A DNA stretch of 38,785 nucleotides from Candidatus Methylomirabilota bacterium (GTDB taxonomy: Bacteria; Methylomirabilota; Methylomirabilia; Rokubacteriales; CSP1-6). Shown one piece after another: positions 29,173 to 36,117 of this stretch. Numbering within the stretch: position 1 is the stretch's first letter; the number at the start of each line of letters is the position of its first letter. Made by a program: the position numbers and the translations under genes. Where the stretch lies: assembly GCA_036001065.1 (NCBI GenBank), contig DASYUQ010000149.1, positions 1 to 38,785 on the forward strand, read 5' to 3'. The notes under the pieces were generated by a model. The model ran no database searches and was not told the DNA's origin. It saw only the letters and a program-made list of their open reading frames with translations.

Positions 29173-30377
29173 TCGTCGACGACTTCATGTCTGCGCTCAC
29201 TCCGGTCGTGGTTCGCCTCGACACCGTCGCGCCTGAGCTGGTCGAATGGGTCTGGCCAGGGCGTATCCCGCGTGGGAAGTTGACCTTGCTGATCGGCGAC
29301 CCGGGAGTCGGCAAATCGTTTCTCGCACTCGACATCGCCGCCCGTGTGTCGCGCGGCGCCGCGTGGCCCGACGGCGGCCGCGCGCCGGCCAGCGCGATCG
29401 TGCTCCTGTCTGCGGAGGATGGCCTGGCCGATACCATCCGCCCGCGTCTGGACACACTCAACGCGGAGGTCAGCCGTATCCATGCGCTCACGGCGATGCG
29501 GGAGGCGGGCGTGGATCGCAGCTTCAGCCTCGAGACTGATCTGGACCGCTTGGAAACGGTCATCCAGAACACAGGCGCCATCCTAGTCGGCGTGGACCCG
29601 CTGAGCGCCTACCTCGGCGACCGGGACAGCTACAAGGACTCTGAGATCCGGGGCCTCCTGGGGCCGCTCGCCGCGCTGGCCGAGCGGACCAAAACGGCCA
29701 TCGTGGCCATTATTCACCTCACCAAGGACCAGCAGCGGAAGGCGCTCTACCGGGCGCTTGGCTCCATCGCGTTCGTGGCCGCCGCCCGCGTCGTGCTCGC
29801 CCTTGGCAAGGACCCCGAGGACGAGGACCGGCGAATCTTGGTCACGGTCAAGAACAACCTCACCACGCCGGCCCCGGCGCTCGCCTTCACGCTCACGCGG
29901 GGCGTGCTCGACTGGTACGCGGACCCCGTCGATGGCATGGACGCTGACGCCCTCCTGTCGCCAGCGACCGAGGAGCCGGGCGAGCGGCAGGACGCGAAGG
30001 CGTTCTTGGAGGAGCTCCTGGCCGACGGTGACGTGCGGGCGACCGAGGCCCTGAAGGCCGCCAGGGCTCACGGCGTCTCCGAGCGGACCTTACGACGGGC
30101 CAGGCGCGACCTCGGCGTGACGGCCAGCCGGGTCGGAGGAGCCGGGAAAGCCGGGGCGTGGTTCTGGACGCTCACGCCTAAGGTGGCCACCACCACGGAC
30201 GCTAAGATGGCCACACCCGGAGAAGTGGCCGCCTTAAGGCAATCAGGCGACGCAACAGACGGAATCCCGCCCACTTCGCCTAAGAGGGCCATGTCTCAGG
30301 GTATGGCCCCCTTAGTGGCCGCATCAGGCTACGAGATCCCCCATCGCTCCAGCCTTCCGCCCAAGAGTTGGCCGTGA
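29169..30377 (+). CDS. RepA-like AAA family ATPase (replicative helicase type)
   Basis: This 402-residue protein has a RecA-like ATPase core (AAA_25/RepA type). The Walker A motif GDPGVGKSF is near residue 43, then LLSAEDGLADTIRPRL, the Walker B-like GVDPLSAYLG, AIVAIIHLTKDQQRKALYRALGS, and VKNNLTTPAPALAFTL. Residues ~285-340 form a winged-helix-like end (AFLEELLADGDVRATEALKAARAHGVSERTLRRARRDLGV). The final 60 residues are low in complexity and encoded by iteron-like DNA repeats. Family members act as replication helicases of plasmids and phage-related elements. ATG 29169 overlaps the preceding stop. Confidence 0.88.
   Translation: MIVDDFMSALTPVVVRLDTVAPELVEWVWPGRIPRGKLTLLIGDPGVGKSFLALDIAARVSRGAAWPDGGRAPASAIVLLSAEDGLADTIRPRLDTLNAEVSRIHALTAMREAGVDRSFSLETDLDRLETVIQNTGAILVGVDPLSAYLGDRDSYKDSEIRGLLGPLAALAERTKTAIVAIIHLTKDQQRKALYRALGSIAFVAAARVVLALGKDPEDEDRRILVTVKNNLTTPAPALAFTLTRGVLDWYADPVDGMDADALLSPATEEPGERQDAKAFLEELLADGDVRATEALKAARAHGVSERTLRRARRDLGVTASRVGGAGKAGAWFWTLTPKVATTTDAKMATPGEVAALRQSGDATDGIPPTSPKRAMSQGMAPLVAASGYEIPHRSSLPPKSWP
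30177..30322 (+). repeat. Iteron-like repeats in the 3' end of the RepA-like gene
   Basis: Imperfect copies of CCTAAGRTGGCCAC lie at 30178-30190 (CTAAGGTGGCCAC), 30201-30214 (GCTAAGATGGCCAC), 30222-30231 (GAAGTGGCCG), 30279-30292 (CCTAAGAGGGCCAT) and 30311-30322 (CTTAGTGGCCGC). A palindrome CCTTAAGG lies at 30232-30239. The spacing is irregular. Downstream, GCCGGCGTTT occurs twice (30418-30427, 30524-30533). This could be a replication origin recognised by the element's own Rep protein, or simply a repetitive protein tail. Confidence 0.5.
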
Positions 30378-30535
30378 CCTGCTGCGTCACACATCAGCGC
30401 CAGGTCGCGGCCCTGTGGCCGGCGTTTCAGAAAAAAGGCCGGATAGAGATTGGCTGGCCGGCCGCCGAAGTGCCAACCAGCAACGTCAATGAATTCAACC
30501 CCGGGGGATCCTCAAAGGATTTTGCCGGCGTTTGA
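30374..30535 (+). CDS. Possible 53-residue protein coupled to the RepA-like gene
   Basis: A GTG at 30374 overlaps the RepA-like stop as GTGA and opens a 53-codon frame ending at TGA 30533. The product begins MTCCVTHQRQVAALWPAFQKKGRIEIGW and ends GGSSKDFAGV. No family is recognised. Support comes from the overlap, which matches the previous three junctions of this operon, and from a protein-like composition. Confidence 0.45.
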   Translation: MTCCVTHQRQVAALWPAFQKKGRIEIGWPAAEVPTSNVNEFNPGGSSKDFAGV

Positions 30536-30577
30536 CGACCCGGTGCCCCAACCTGCGATTTAGCGAAATGGCTCTGA

Positions 30578-31111
30578 ATGGCACGTAGTCGGACGAGCGG
30601 ACGGCAGTCAGCGGCTGAGCAGGCGACCTGGCGGCGCCGGCGCGGCTACCCGGGTGGTGCCCGCAGCGTGGCCCAGAAGCGAGGTGACACGCCCTTGCCA
30701 CCCCTGCCGACACCGGAGGTGACCGCGATGCTCCGGGCCTTCCTCGTCGGCGACGAGGCGGCGTTTCGTCAGCAGCTTGGGCTCGAGCCTTGGCAGGACA
30801 CGCCGCTTGCCGACCGGACGGGCCACTGCACGCAGGGCCACCCGATCGCCGGACCGGGCCCCGTAGGCCACGGCTGCCGGGATCAACACGAGGCGCACGC
30901 GCTGCGCTCCGCGCTCATCGCCGAGATCGAACGACTCGGTGCCTTCCGCTTCGCCGCCCTCGATGACCTCGACGACGAGGTGGCCCGGGTGGCATGGGGC
31001 AGGCTGGCCCGCGCGGCTGAGGAGGTCGGTGTTCCCGAGGAGAAGTGGACCGAGGTGCTCCGCGCGGCGGGCTGGGAGGGCTGGTGGGAGGAGGAGGACC
31101 CGAATGACTGA
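30578..31111 (+). CDS. Uncharacterised protein of the integrative element
   Basis: The 177-residue open frame has no recognised family. The N-terminal 50 residues are basic (GRQSAAEQATWRRRRGYPGG). The rest contains GHCTQGHPIAGPGPVGHGC, a Cys/His-rich stretch that could bind a metal, and an acidic tryptophan-rich end (EVLRAAGWEGWWEEEDPND). ATG 30578 has no ribosome-binding site. ATG 30728 has GGAGGT seven bases upstream and would give 127 residues (MLRAFLVGDEAAF...), perhaps the true start. It overlaps the next gene. Confidence 0.6.
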   Translation: MARSRTSGRQSAAEQATWRRRRGYPGGARSVAQKRGDTPLPPLPTPEVTAMLRAFLVGDEAAFRQQLGLEPWQDTPLADRTGHCTQGHPIAGPGPVGHGCRDQHEAHALRSALIAEIERLGAFRFAALDDLDDEVARVAWGRLARAAEEVGVPEEKWTEVLRAAGWEGWWEEEDPND

Positions 31112-31277
31112 CGAGGTTCCGGGGAGTCCAACACCAGACGAGGAGGAGGCGATCGACGCCGCCCTCAACCGGCTGACCGACCAGTTCCTGCGGGCGGAGG
31201 ACGAGGCGCGCGCCCAGCTGCTCGAGATGCGCGAAAACCTCGAAATCGAGCGGCTGGAAGCATGGTATCGTACCTGA
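31104..31277 (+). CDS. Small acidic coiled-coil protein
   Basis: This 57-residue protein starts at ATG 31104, behind GGAGGAGGA and overlapping the preceding stop. It is acidic and helical (EEEAIDAALNRLTDQFLRAEDEARAQLLEMRENLEIERLEAWY) and probably forms a coiled coil. No family is recognised. Its place before the capsid gene might suggest a head-assembly role, by position only. Confidence 0.6.
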   Translation: MTDEVPGSPTPDEEEAIDAALNRLTDQFLRAEDEARAQLLEMRENLEIERLEAWYRT

Positions 31278-31482
31278 CAGCGAGATCGGTCCCCCTGGCT
31301 GGTCCCGCCTGGCTCCGCCTCCGACGCGACAGTCGAGGCCGAATCACCAGGTGGCGTCACAGGACGCGTGACCGAGATCCTCGCACCCGAGCCGCGCCCT
31401 GGCGGAACATGGCCAGCGGGTCCGGCAGGAGCCCTCGGCTCCGGCGGGAAAACCCAAAACGTGGAGTCTGTCTTGATGCCCG

Positions 31483-31506
31483 CCCATCATGACGGCGGGT
31501 GATGGG
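31483..31506 (+). promoter_or_regulatory. Hairpin over the capsid gene ribosome-binding site
   Basis: CCCATCA (31483-31489) pairs with TGATGGG (31500-31506), which is part of the purine-rich TGATGGGGG before the GTG start at 31516. Folding would hide the ribosome-binding site. The 238-base stretch 31278-31515 that contains it has no gene I can support. Confidence 0.35.
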
Positions 31507-31515
31507 GGTTTGCCC

Positions 31516-32697
31516 GTGAGCGAGCGATACGCCGACGTGTTCAAAGAAGTCAAAGAGAGCATCGAGCGACAGACCGAAGGTTTTCAGATCCTCAAAAAGT
31601 CCTACGAAGATCGCCACGCCAAGCTCGAGGACCGGCTGGAGGAGTTGGAGTCTCGTGCGTCCTCGCCGGGCAAGACTGCGGGCGCGTCCCGATTCGAGCA
31701 CGAGCACAAGCAAATCTTCACCACTTGGCTGCGCAAGCCGACCGACCCGTCGCGCAAGAACGCCTTGGCCGACTTCGAGGCCCGGGCGCTTGAGCACAAG
31801 GACATCACGATCGGCACGGGCGCGGCCGGCGGCTTCGCAGTCCCCGAGGAGATCGGCCGCCAGGTCGAGCTGCTCGAAAAGAAATTCTCGCCGGTGCGCC
31901 GGCTCGTCGCCGTGCGCCAGACGGGGAGCAGCGACTACAAGGAGCTCGTCCAGATTCACGGCACGACCGCCGGGTGGGTGGGGGAGACGGGCACGCGCAC
32001 GGCGACCCTGACCTCGACCCTCCGCGAGGTGACGCCCACGCACGGCGAGCTCTACGCCTATCCGCAGGCATCGGAATGGTCCCTCGACGACATCTTCTTC
32101 AACGTCCCGCAGTGGCTGAGCGAGGCGGTGGCGCGGGAGTTCGCCATTCAGGAGGGCGAAGCGGTCATTCGGGGAAACGGCACCAACAAGCCGACCGGGA
32201 TGCTGAACACCGCGCCGGTCAGCACCGCGGACGATGCCTCGCCGCTCCGGGCGGCGGAGGCGTATCAGTTCGTGGCGTCCGCCGCCTCGCCCGATGCCAT
32301 CCTGCCGGACAGCCTCATCACGCTCGTCTACACGGTGAACAGCGCGTATCGGGCGAACGGCACCTGGGCCATGAATAGCGCCACCCTCGCCGCCATCCGC
32401 AAGCTGAAGGACACGCAGAATCAGTACCTGTTTCAGCCGGGCCTGATCGCTGGCCAACCCGACCGGCTGCTCGGCTATCCGATCGAGGTATGGGAGCAGA
32501 TGGACGACATCGGGGCCAACAAGCATCCCGTGGCCTTCGGTGACTTCTCGCGCGGGTACCTGCTCGTGGACCGCGTGGGGCTACGGATTCTCGAGGACCG
32601 CGTGACCAATCCTGGTTTTGTCCGGTTCTACGTTCGGAGACGTGAGGGCGGCAAGCCGCTCGTGAACGACGCTATCAAGTGGATTAAGACGACCTAG
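31516..32697 (+). CDS. HK97-type phage major capsid protein
   Basis: This 393-residue protein is typical of the HK97 capsid family. Residues ~1-55 are a coiled-coil delta-domain-like region (KEVKESIERQTEGFQILKKSYEDRHAKLEDRLEELE). A shell domain follows, with GTGAAGGFAVPEEIGRQVELLEKKFSPVRRLVAV, EWSLDDIFFNVPQWLSEAVAREFAIQEGEAVIRGNGTNKPTGML, and DRLLGYPIEVWEQMDDIGANKHPVAFGDFSRGYLLVDRVGLRIL. Such capsids normally need a protease to remove the delta domain; none is seen in the element. GTG 31516 is preferred over ATG 31489 because of the purine run upstream. Confidence 0.93.
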   Translation: MSERYADVFKEVKESIERQTEGFQILKKSYEDRHAKLEDRLEELESRASSPGKTAGASRFEHEHKQIFTTWLRKPTDPSRKNALADFEARALEHKDITIGTGAAGGFAVPEEIGRQVELLEKKFSPVRRLVAVRQTGSSDYKELVQIHGTTAGWVGETGTRTATLTSTLREVTPTHGELYAYPQASEWSLDDIFFNVPQWLSEAVAREFAIQEGEAVIRGNGTNKPTGMLNTAPVSTADDASPLRAAEAYQFVASAASPDAILPDSLITLVYTVNSAYRANGTWAMNSATLAAIRKLKDTQNQYLFQPGLIAGQPDRLLGYPIEVWEQMDDIGANKHPVAFGDFSRGYLLVDRVGLRILEDRVTNPGFVRFYVRRREGGKPLVNDAIKWIKTT

Positions 32698-32832
32698 CGC
32701 GGGGGAAGCATGGCGGTGTTGGGGCAGCGCCGTGAAACCTGACCCGGGGCCCTCGCGGCCGGGGAGCTCGCCCGGTGCTCCCCCCTGGTCAGGATGCCCC
32801 GCGTCCCATCCTCATGCTACCTTCGGTGCCGC

Positions 32833-33180
32833 ATGCAGTGCCCGAGGTGTGCCGGGTGGCTGATGCGCGAGCCGGCGACGCTGAATTGCTGGAGCTGCGG
32901 GCGCCTGCTGGTCGTCCGCGACGCGACCGCCGAGCAGCGCCGCCGTCAAGGCGAGATCGACCGGCGCCTCCGGCCGGTGAGCGTCGAGTGTCGTCAGCCC
33001 TACAACTCGTCCAATTGGATGCCGCGGGCCGGGCGGTTCCGACTGCCGGCGGTGCCGACCTCACGGCCTACGCGACGCTCGACGTCAAGTGCCGCCTCGA
33101 GGCCCTCGGCCGAGAGCTCATCGAGTTCAACGGCGTCCACGCCACCGCCGCCCTCTTCGTCAGCGTCGCCTACCACCTGA
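32833..33180 (+). CDS. Possible zinc-ribbon protein overlapping the next gene
   Basis: From ATG 32833 the frame reads MQCPRCAGWLMREPATLNCWSCGRLLVV, a clear C-x2-C...C-x2-C zinc ribbon, then a basic helical stretch to about residue 50. Beyond 32988 the frame overlaps the next gene by 193 bases and becomes serine/proline-rich (SSSSSTASTPPPPSSS), which looks like non-coding shadow. Either the real protein is a ribbon with an unstructured overlap, or a frameshift joins it to the next frame. The 135 bases before it (32698-32832) hold no gene. Confidence 0.5.
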   Translation: MQCPRCAGWLMREPATLNCWSCGRLLVVRDATAEQRRRQGEIDRRLRPVSVECRQPYNSSNWMPRAGRFRLPAVPTSRPTRRSTSSAASRPSAESSSSSTASTPPPPSSSASPTT

Positions 33181-33248
33181 TCGCCGAGACCGAAGATTCC
33201 GTCGCCGCCCGGGCCTTCGTGATCGCGCGCGCCGTGAAGGGAGACTGA
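32988..33248 (+). CDS. Uncharacterised small protein before the tape-measure gene
   Basis: Read from GTG 32988, the 86-residue product has a convincing composition: ALQLVQLDAAGRAVPTAGGADLTAYATLDVKCRLEALGRELIEFNGVHATAALFVSVAYHLIAETEDSVAARAFVIARAV. It ends one base before the tape-measure gene. In tailed phages this slot usually holds a tail-assembly chaperone, often made by a frameshift. That role is only a positional guess. Confidence 0.62.
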   Translation: MSSALQLVQLDAAGRAVPTAGGADLTAYATLDVKCRLEALGRELIEFNGVHATAALFVSVAYHLIAETEDSVAARAFVIARAVKGD

Positions 33249-33249
33249 G

Positions 33250-35232
33250 ATGGCGGCCCCGATCGGGGCTCTCCGCGCCGAGCTGTCCGCGACGGCTGCG
33301 AAATTCGAGGCCGACCTGGGCCGCGCCCGCAAGGCGCTCGGGTTCACCAAAGGCCAGTTCGAATCGCTCAAGTCCGCGGCCACGGCGGCTAGTGCGGGGA
33401 TCGCGGCGGCCGTCACCGCACTCGCCGCCATCACCAAGAGCACCGCCAATGCCGGGGACCAGCTGGCCAAGATGAGCCAGAAGGTCGGCGTGTCCGTCGA
33501 GGATCTCTCCGCGCTCAAGCACGCTGCGAATCTGAGCGACGTGTCGCTCGAGCAGCTCCAGGTCGGACTCGGGCGCCTCGCTCGAAACATGAGTGACGCC
33601 TCGATGGGCTCGGGGGAGGCCGCGCAGCACTTCAAGGCCCTCGGGATTACGGTCGCGAATGCCGACGGCAGTCTCCGGCCGATTCGAGACGTCCTCCTGG
33701 AGGTCTCCGACCGCTTCGCCGGGATGACCGACGAGACGAGGAAAGCCGCGCTGGCCCAGGAGCTCTTCGGGAAGAGCGGGCTGGAGCTCGTGCCGCTCCT
33801 CAACCAGGGCTCGGCGGCCATCAAGGCGCAGATGGAGGAAGCCAAGCGCCTGGGGATCGTCTGGAGTACCGACGCGGCCCAGGCCGCCGAAGCCTTCAAC
33901 GATAACCTCACGCGCCTCGGCTCGGCCCTGGAGGGCGTCAAGCTCGCCATCGGGACGGCGCTGATCCCCGTCCTTCGGGACCTGACGGACCGGCTCGTGC
34001 AGTTCGTGCAGACCGACCAGTTCCGGGGCTGGGCCCGGGAGGTCGGCGAGATCCTTCGGGTGAGCACGGGCCCGGGCCTGATGTTCCTCGCGCGCGCGGC
34101 CGTCGTCGTGGTCAACACTTTCCGCGTTCTGATGACCGCGCTGACCTCGGTCGTCCAGGCGATCCTGGCCGTGAATATCGCCGTCCGCGAGGGCGGGTTG
34201 TTTCTCCGCAGGTTCCTGGGGAGCGCGACCGAGGAGGCGGCGAGTAAGCTCGCGGAGCTCAAGGCGGCATTCGAGGTCAACAGCATCGGCATGAAGCTGT
34301 TAATCGGGGACGTTGCCGCGTCGGATGCGGCCCTCACCGCCCTGGAGCATTCACTCGCGACCCTCGGGCAGACGACGATCCCGCCAGCGACCGCTGGAGT
34401 GAAGACCTTCACCGCTGCGGTTCAAGGCGCCAAAGGGGCGACCGCCGATTGGCTCGTCACGCTCAACGGGGTCAGCCAGCCCCTCGCCCAGCTCGCCGCC
34501 GAGCAGGCCCCCTTCGCGGATGCATTTGGGCATAGCTTCGGGAAGATCGAAACCGATGCCGGCGAGATGATGATCACACTGGGGAACGTCACTCAGTCGG
34601 TGCGCGACATGGCCGCCCAGCAGGCGCCCTTCGCCGACGCCTTCGAGCAGAGCTTCGGGCGGATCAAGACCGGCGCGTCGACGATGTGGCAGTCGCTCTT
34701 GGCCACCTTCCAGACAGCGAGCGATGGCCTGCGCACGATGGCCCAGACGACGGCGACGATGCTCACCACCGCCTTCACCAACATGACCACCCTCAGCCAG
34801 GACCAGATGACCCAACTCTCGACCGCGATCGGCACGCTCCTCGGCGGCATCTTCGGACAAACCAAAGCGTTCGCCATCATCATGGCGATTATTTCGACGG
34901 CTCAGGGCGTGGCCCGGGCGCTGGCGGATTGGCCCTGGCCCTTCTCGCTCGTCGTCGCGGGCATCGTGGCCGCGGCCGGCGCCGTCCAGATCTCCACGAT
35001 CTCGAACGCCGAGATGGCCATGGGCGGCATCGTCACCGGGCCCACCATGGCCCTCATCGGTGAGGCGGGCCCGGAGGCCGTCATTCCGCTGGATCGGCTG
35101 GGGCGGTTCCAGGAGCGGGAGACCGTGATCCACGTCCACACCCACCTCGACGGGCGCGAGATCAGCAAGAGCGTGCTGGTGCTCCACGGCCCCAATCTCA
35201 TTCGTCAGCGCACCGGGCTGCGGTCACTCTAG
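33250..35232 (+). CDS. Phage tail tape-measure protein
   Basis: This 660-residue protein starts at ATG 33250. The N-terminal part has the usual pattern LRAELSATAAKFEADLGRARKAL and KMSQKVGVSVEDLSALKHAANLSDVSLEQLQVGLGRLARN, with DETRKAALAQELFGKSGLELVPLLNQG, typical of tape-measure proteins. Membrane-like segments occur near residues 280-310 and 545-580. The end (AMGGIVTGPTMALIGEAGPEAVIPLDRL) is diagnostic. An internal repeat, AxxAPFADAFxxSFGxIxTxA, occurs twice around residues 415-475. It is short for a siphovirus tape measure, implying a tail of at most about 100 nm if functional. Confidence 0.9.
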   Translation: MAAPIGALRAELSATAAKFEADLGRARKALGFTKGQFESLKSAATAASAGIAAAVTALAAITKSTANAGDQLAKMSQKVGVSVEDLSALKHAANLSDVSLEQLQVGLGRLARNMSDASMGSGEAAQHFKALGITVANADGSLRPIRDVLLEVSDRFAGMTDETRKAALAQELFGKSGLELVPLLNQGSAAIKAQMEEAKRLGIVWSTDAAQAAEAFNDNLTRLGSALEGVKLAIGTALIPVLRDLTDRLVQFVQTDQFRGWAREVGEILRVSTGPGLMFLARAAVVVVNTFRVLMTALTSVVQAILAVNIAVREGGLFLRRFLGSATEEAASKLAELKAAFEVNSIGMKLLIGDVAASDAALTALEHSLATLGQTTIPPATAGVKTFTAAVQGAKGATADWLVTLNGVSQPLAQLAAEQAPFADAFGHSFGKIETDAGEMMITLGNVTQSVRDMAAQQAPFADAFEQSFGRIKTGASTMWQSLLATFQTASDGLRTMAQTTATMLTTAFTNMTTLSQDQMTQLSTAIGTLLGGIFGQTKAFAIIMAIISTAQGVARALADWPWPFSLVVAGIVAAAGAVQISTISNAEMAMGGIVTGPTMALIGEAGPEAVIPLDRLGRFQERETVIHVHTHLDGREISKSVLVLHGPNLIRQRTGLRSL

Positions 35233-35293
35233 ACCACACGAAGGTGGATCGGTGGATGGAGTTCCTTGACATGGAATGTTTCTAGGAGAGACA

Positions 35294-35497
35294 ATGACGC
35301 CTCGGAGGCTAGCAACCGTAATGCGCGATTTGCGGGACCGGGCGAAGTTGACGCAGGAGGAGCTGGCGAAGCGGGCTAAAGTCTCCCGCAGCTATCTCGC
35401 GGCCCTCGAGGCTGGCCATCGGAAGAACCCGTCGATCGACACCCTCAAGCGCCTGGCGCGCGCCCTCGGCGTGCCGGTGACGGAGCTGCTGGAGTGA
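35294..35497 (+). CDS. XRE-family helix-turn-helix regulator
   Basis: The 67-residue protein is one Cro/CI-type HTH: MRDLRDRAKLTQEELAKRAKVSRSYLAALEAGHRKNPSIDTLKRLARALGVPVTELLE. ATG 35294 has AGGAGAG four bases upstream and is preferred over ATG 35276. It probably represses a promoter of the element. Its position after the structural genes, not beside the integrase, is unusual for a main repressor. Confidence 0.88.
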   Translation: MTPRRLATVMRDLRDRAKLTQEELAKRAKVSRSYLAALEAGHRKNPSIDTLKRLARALGVPVTELLE

Positions 35498-35501
35498 GGC
35501 C

Positions 35502-35810
35502 ATGGACAGAGAAGCAGCAGAGACGCTCAGCAAAAAACTAGTAGCGGTCGTGGATCAGGTGATCGCTGAGGAACTCGCCGAGGCGCAGCACCCGCTCGAG
35601 GAGCGCGGCCCGGTCGGGTCAGGCCCGGATAGGGTCGGGCGAATCGTGGCGGCTTGCGAACCCCTTGACCAGCGAAGCCGTTTTGTTCTCAGCGTCGTCG
35701 TCACGCGCTTCATCTATGCCTGCGTGGTGACTCACCTAGATACCGAGTTCGAGGGCACCAAGCGCTATTTGGAGCGTCAGATTCAGGAAGTGGAACCGCC
35801 GCCCAATTGA
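35502..35810 (+). CDS. Uncharacterised protein downstream of the XRE regulator
   Basis: This 102-residue protein starts at ATG 35502, four bases after the XRE stop. It is helical, with an acidic start (EAAETLSKKLVAVVDQVIAEELAEAQHPLEERG) and a hydrophobic centre (RSRFVLSVVVTRFIYACVVTHLDTEFEGTKRYLERQI). No family is recognised. Tight linkage suggests a role paired with the regulator. Confidence 0.65.
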   Translation: MDREAAETLSKKLVAVVDQVIAEELAEAQHPLEERGPVGSGPDRVGRIVAACEPLDQRSRFVLSVVVTRFIYACVVTHLDTEFEGTKRYLERQIQEVEPPPN

Positions 35811-35883
35811 GGATAGAAACGCCCCGCGCGGCTGGCACCGCCGGGGCCTGGCCCATCACCCCCAACCCTGAGAGGAGGACGCG

Positions 35884-36117
35884 ATGAGCGAGCACAGGAT
35901 ACCGCACATCCCCGCCGAGCTGATCCCCTTGATTGAGACGCTGGTGGAGCGCCCGAGGGGCTTCCGGCCCCATCGCCGGACCCCGCGCGAGCTGGAGCGG
36001 ATGCGCGGCCACCTGCCCGAAGTGGCCCGCGACTTCGGCCTCGGCTCGCCGGTCTACAACCGCGTCCTGCTCGTCACGGCGCTGGAGTACGCCCGCGCCG
36101 AAGCGATCCCGTCATGA
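35884..36117 (+). CDS. Uncharacterised small protein coupled to the second recombinase
   Basis: This 77-residue protein starts at ATG 35884 behind GAGAGGAGG. It is rich in Pro, Arg and Glu (RPRGFRPHRRTPRELERMRGHLPEVARDFGLGSPVYNRVLLVTALEYARAE) and ends overlapping the recombinase start as ATGA. No family is recognised. It may be a partner of the recombinase, by position. Confidence 0.65.
   Translation: MSEHRIPHIPAELIPLIETLVERPRGFRPHRRTPRELERMRGHLPEVARDFGLGSPVYNRVLLVTALEYARAEAIPS

Noticed and set aside
31262-31492. A 76-codon plus-strand frame before the capsid gene
   Set aside because: It is very rich in arginine with no family signal and overlaps the end of the previous gene. A second open run in the frame of the 31104 gene (31278-31502) has a more protein-like composition but no start codon I trust, so neither is called.
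31278-31515. Search for a head maturation protease upstream of the capsid gene
   Set aside because: The space is too short for a protease domain and no catalytic motif is visible in any frame.
35266-35294. TTGACA before the XRE gene as a promoter
   Set aside because: No acceptable -10 box is found at 15-19 bases downstream.
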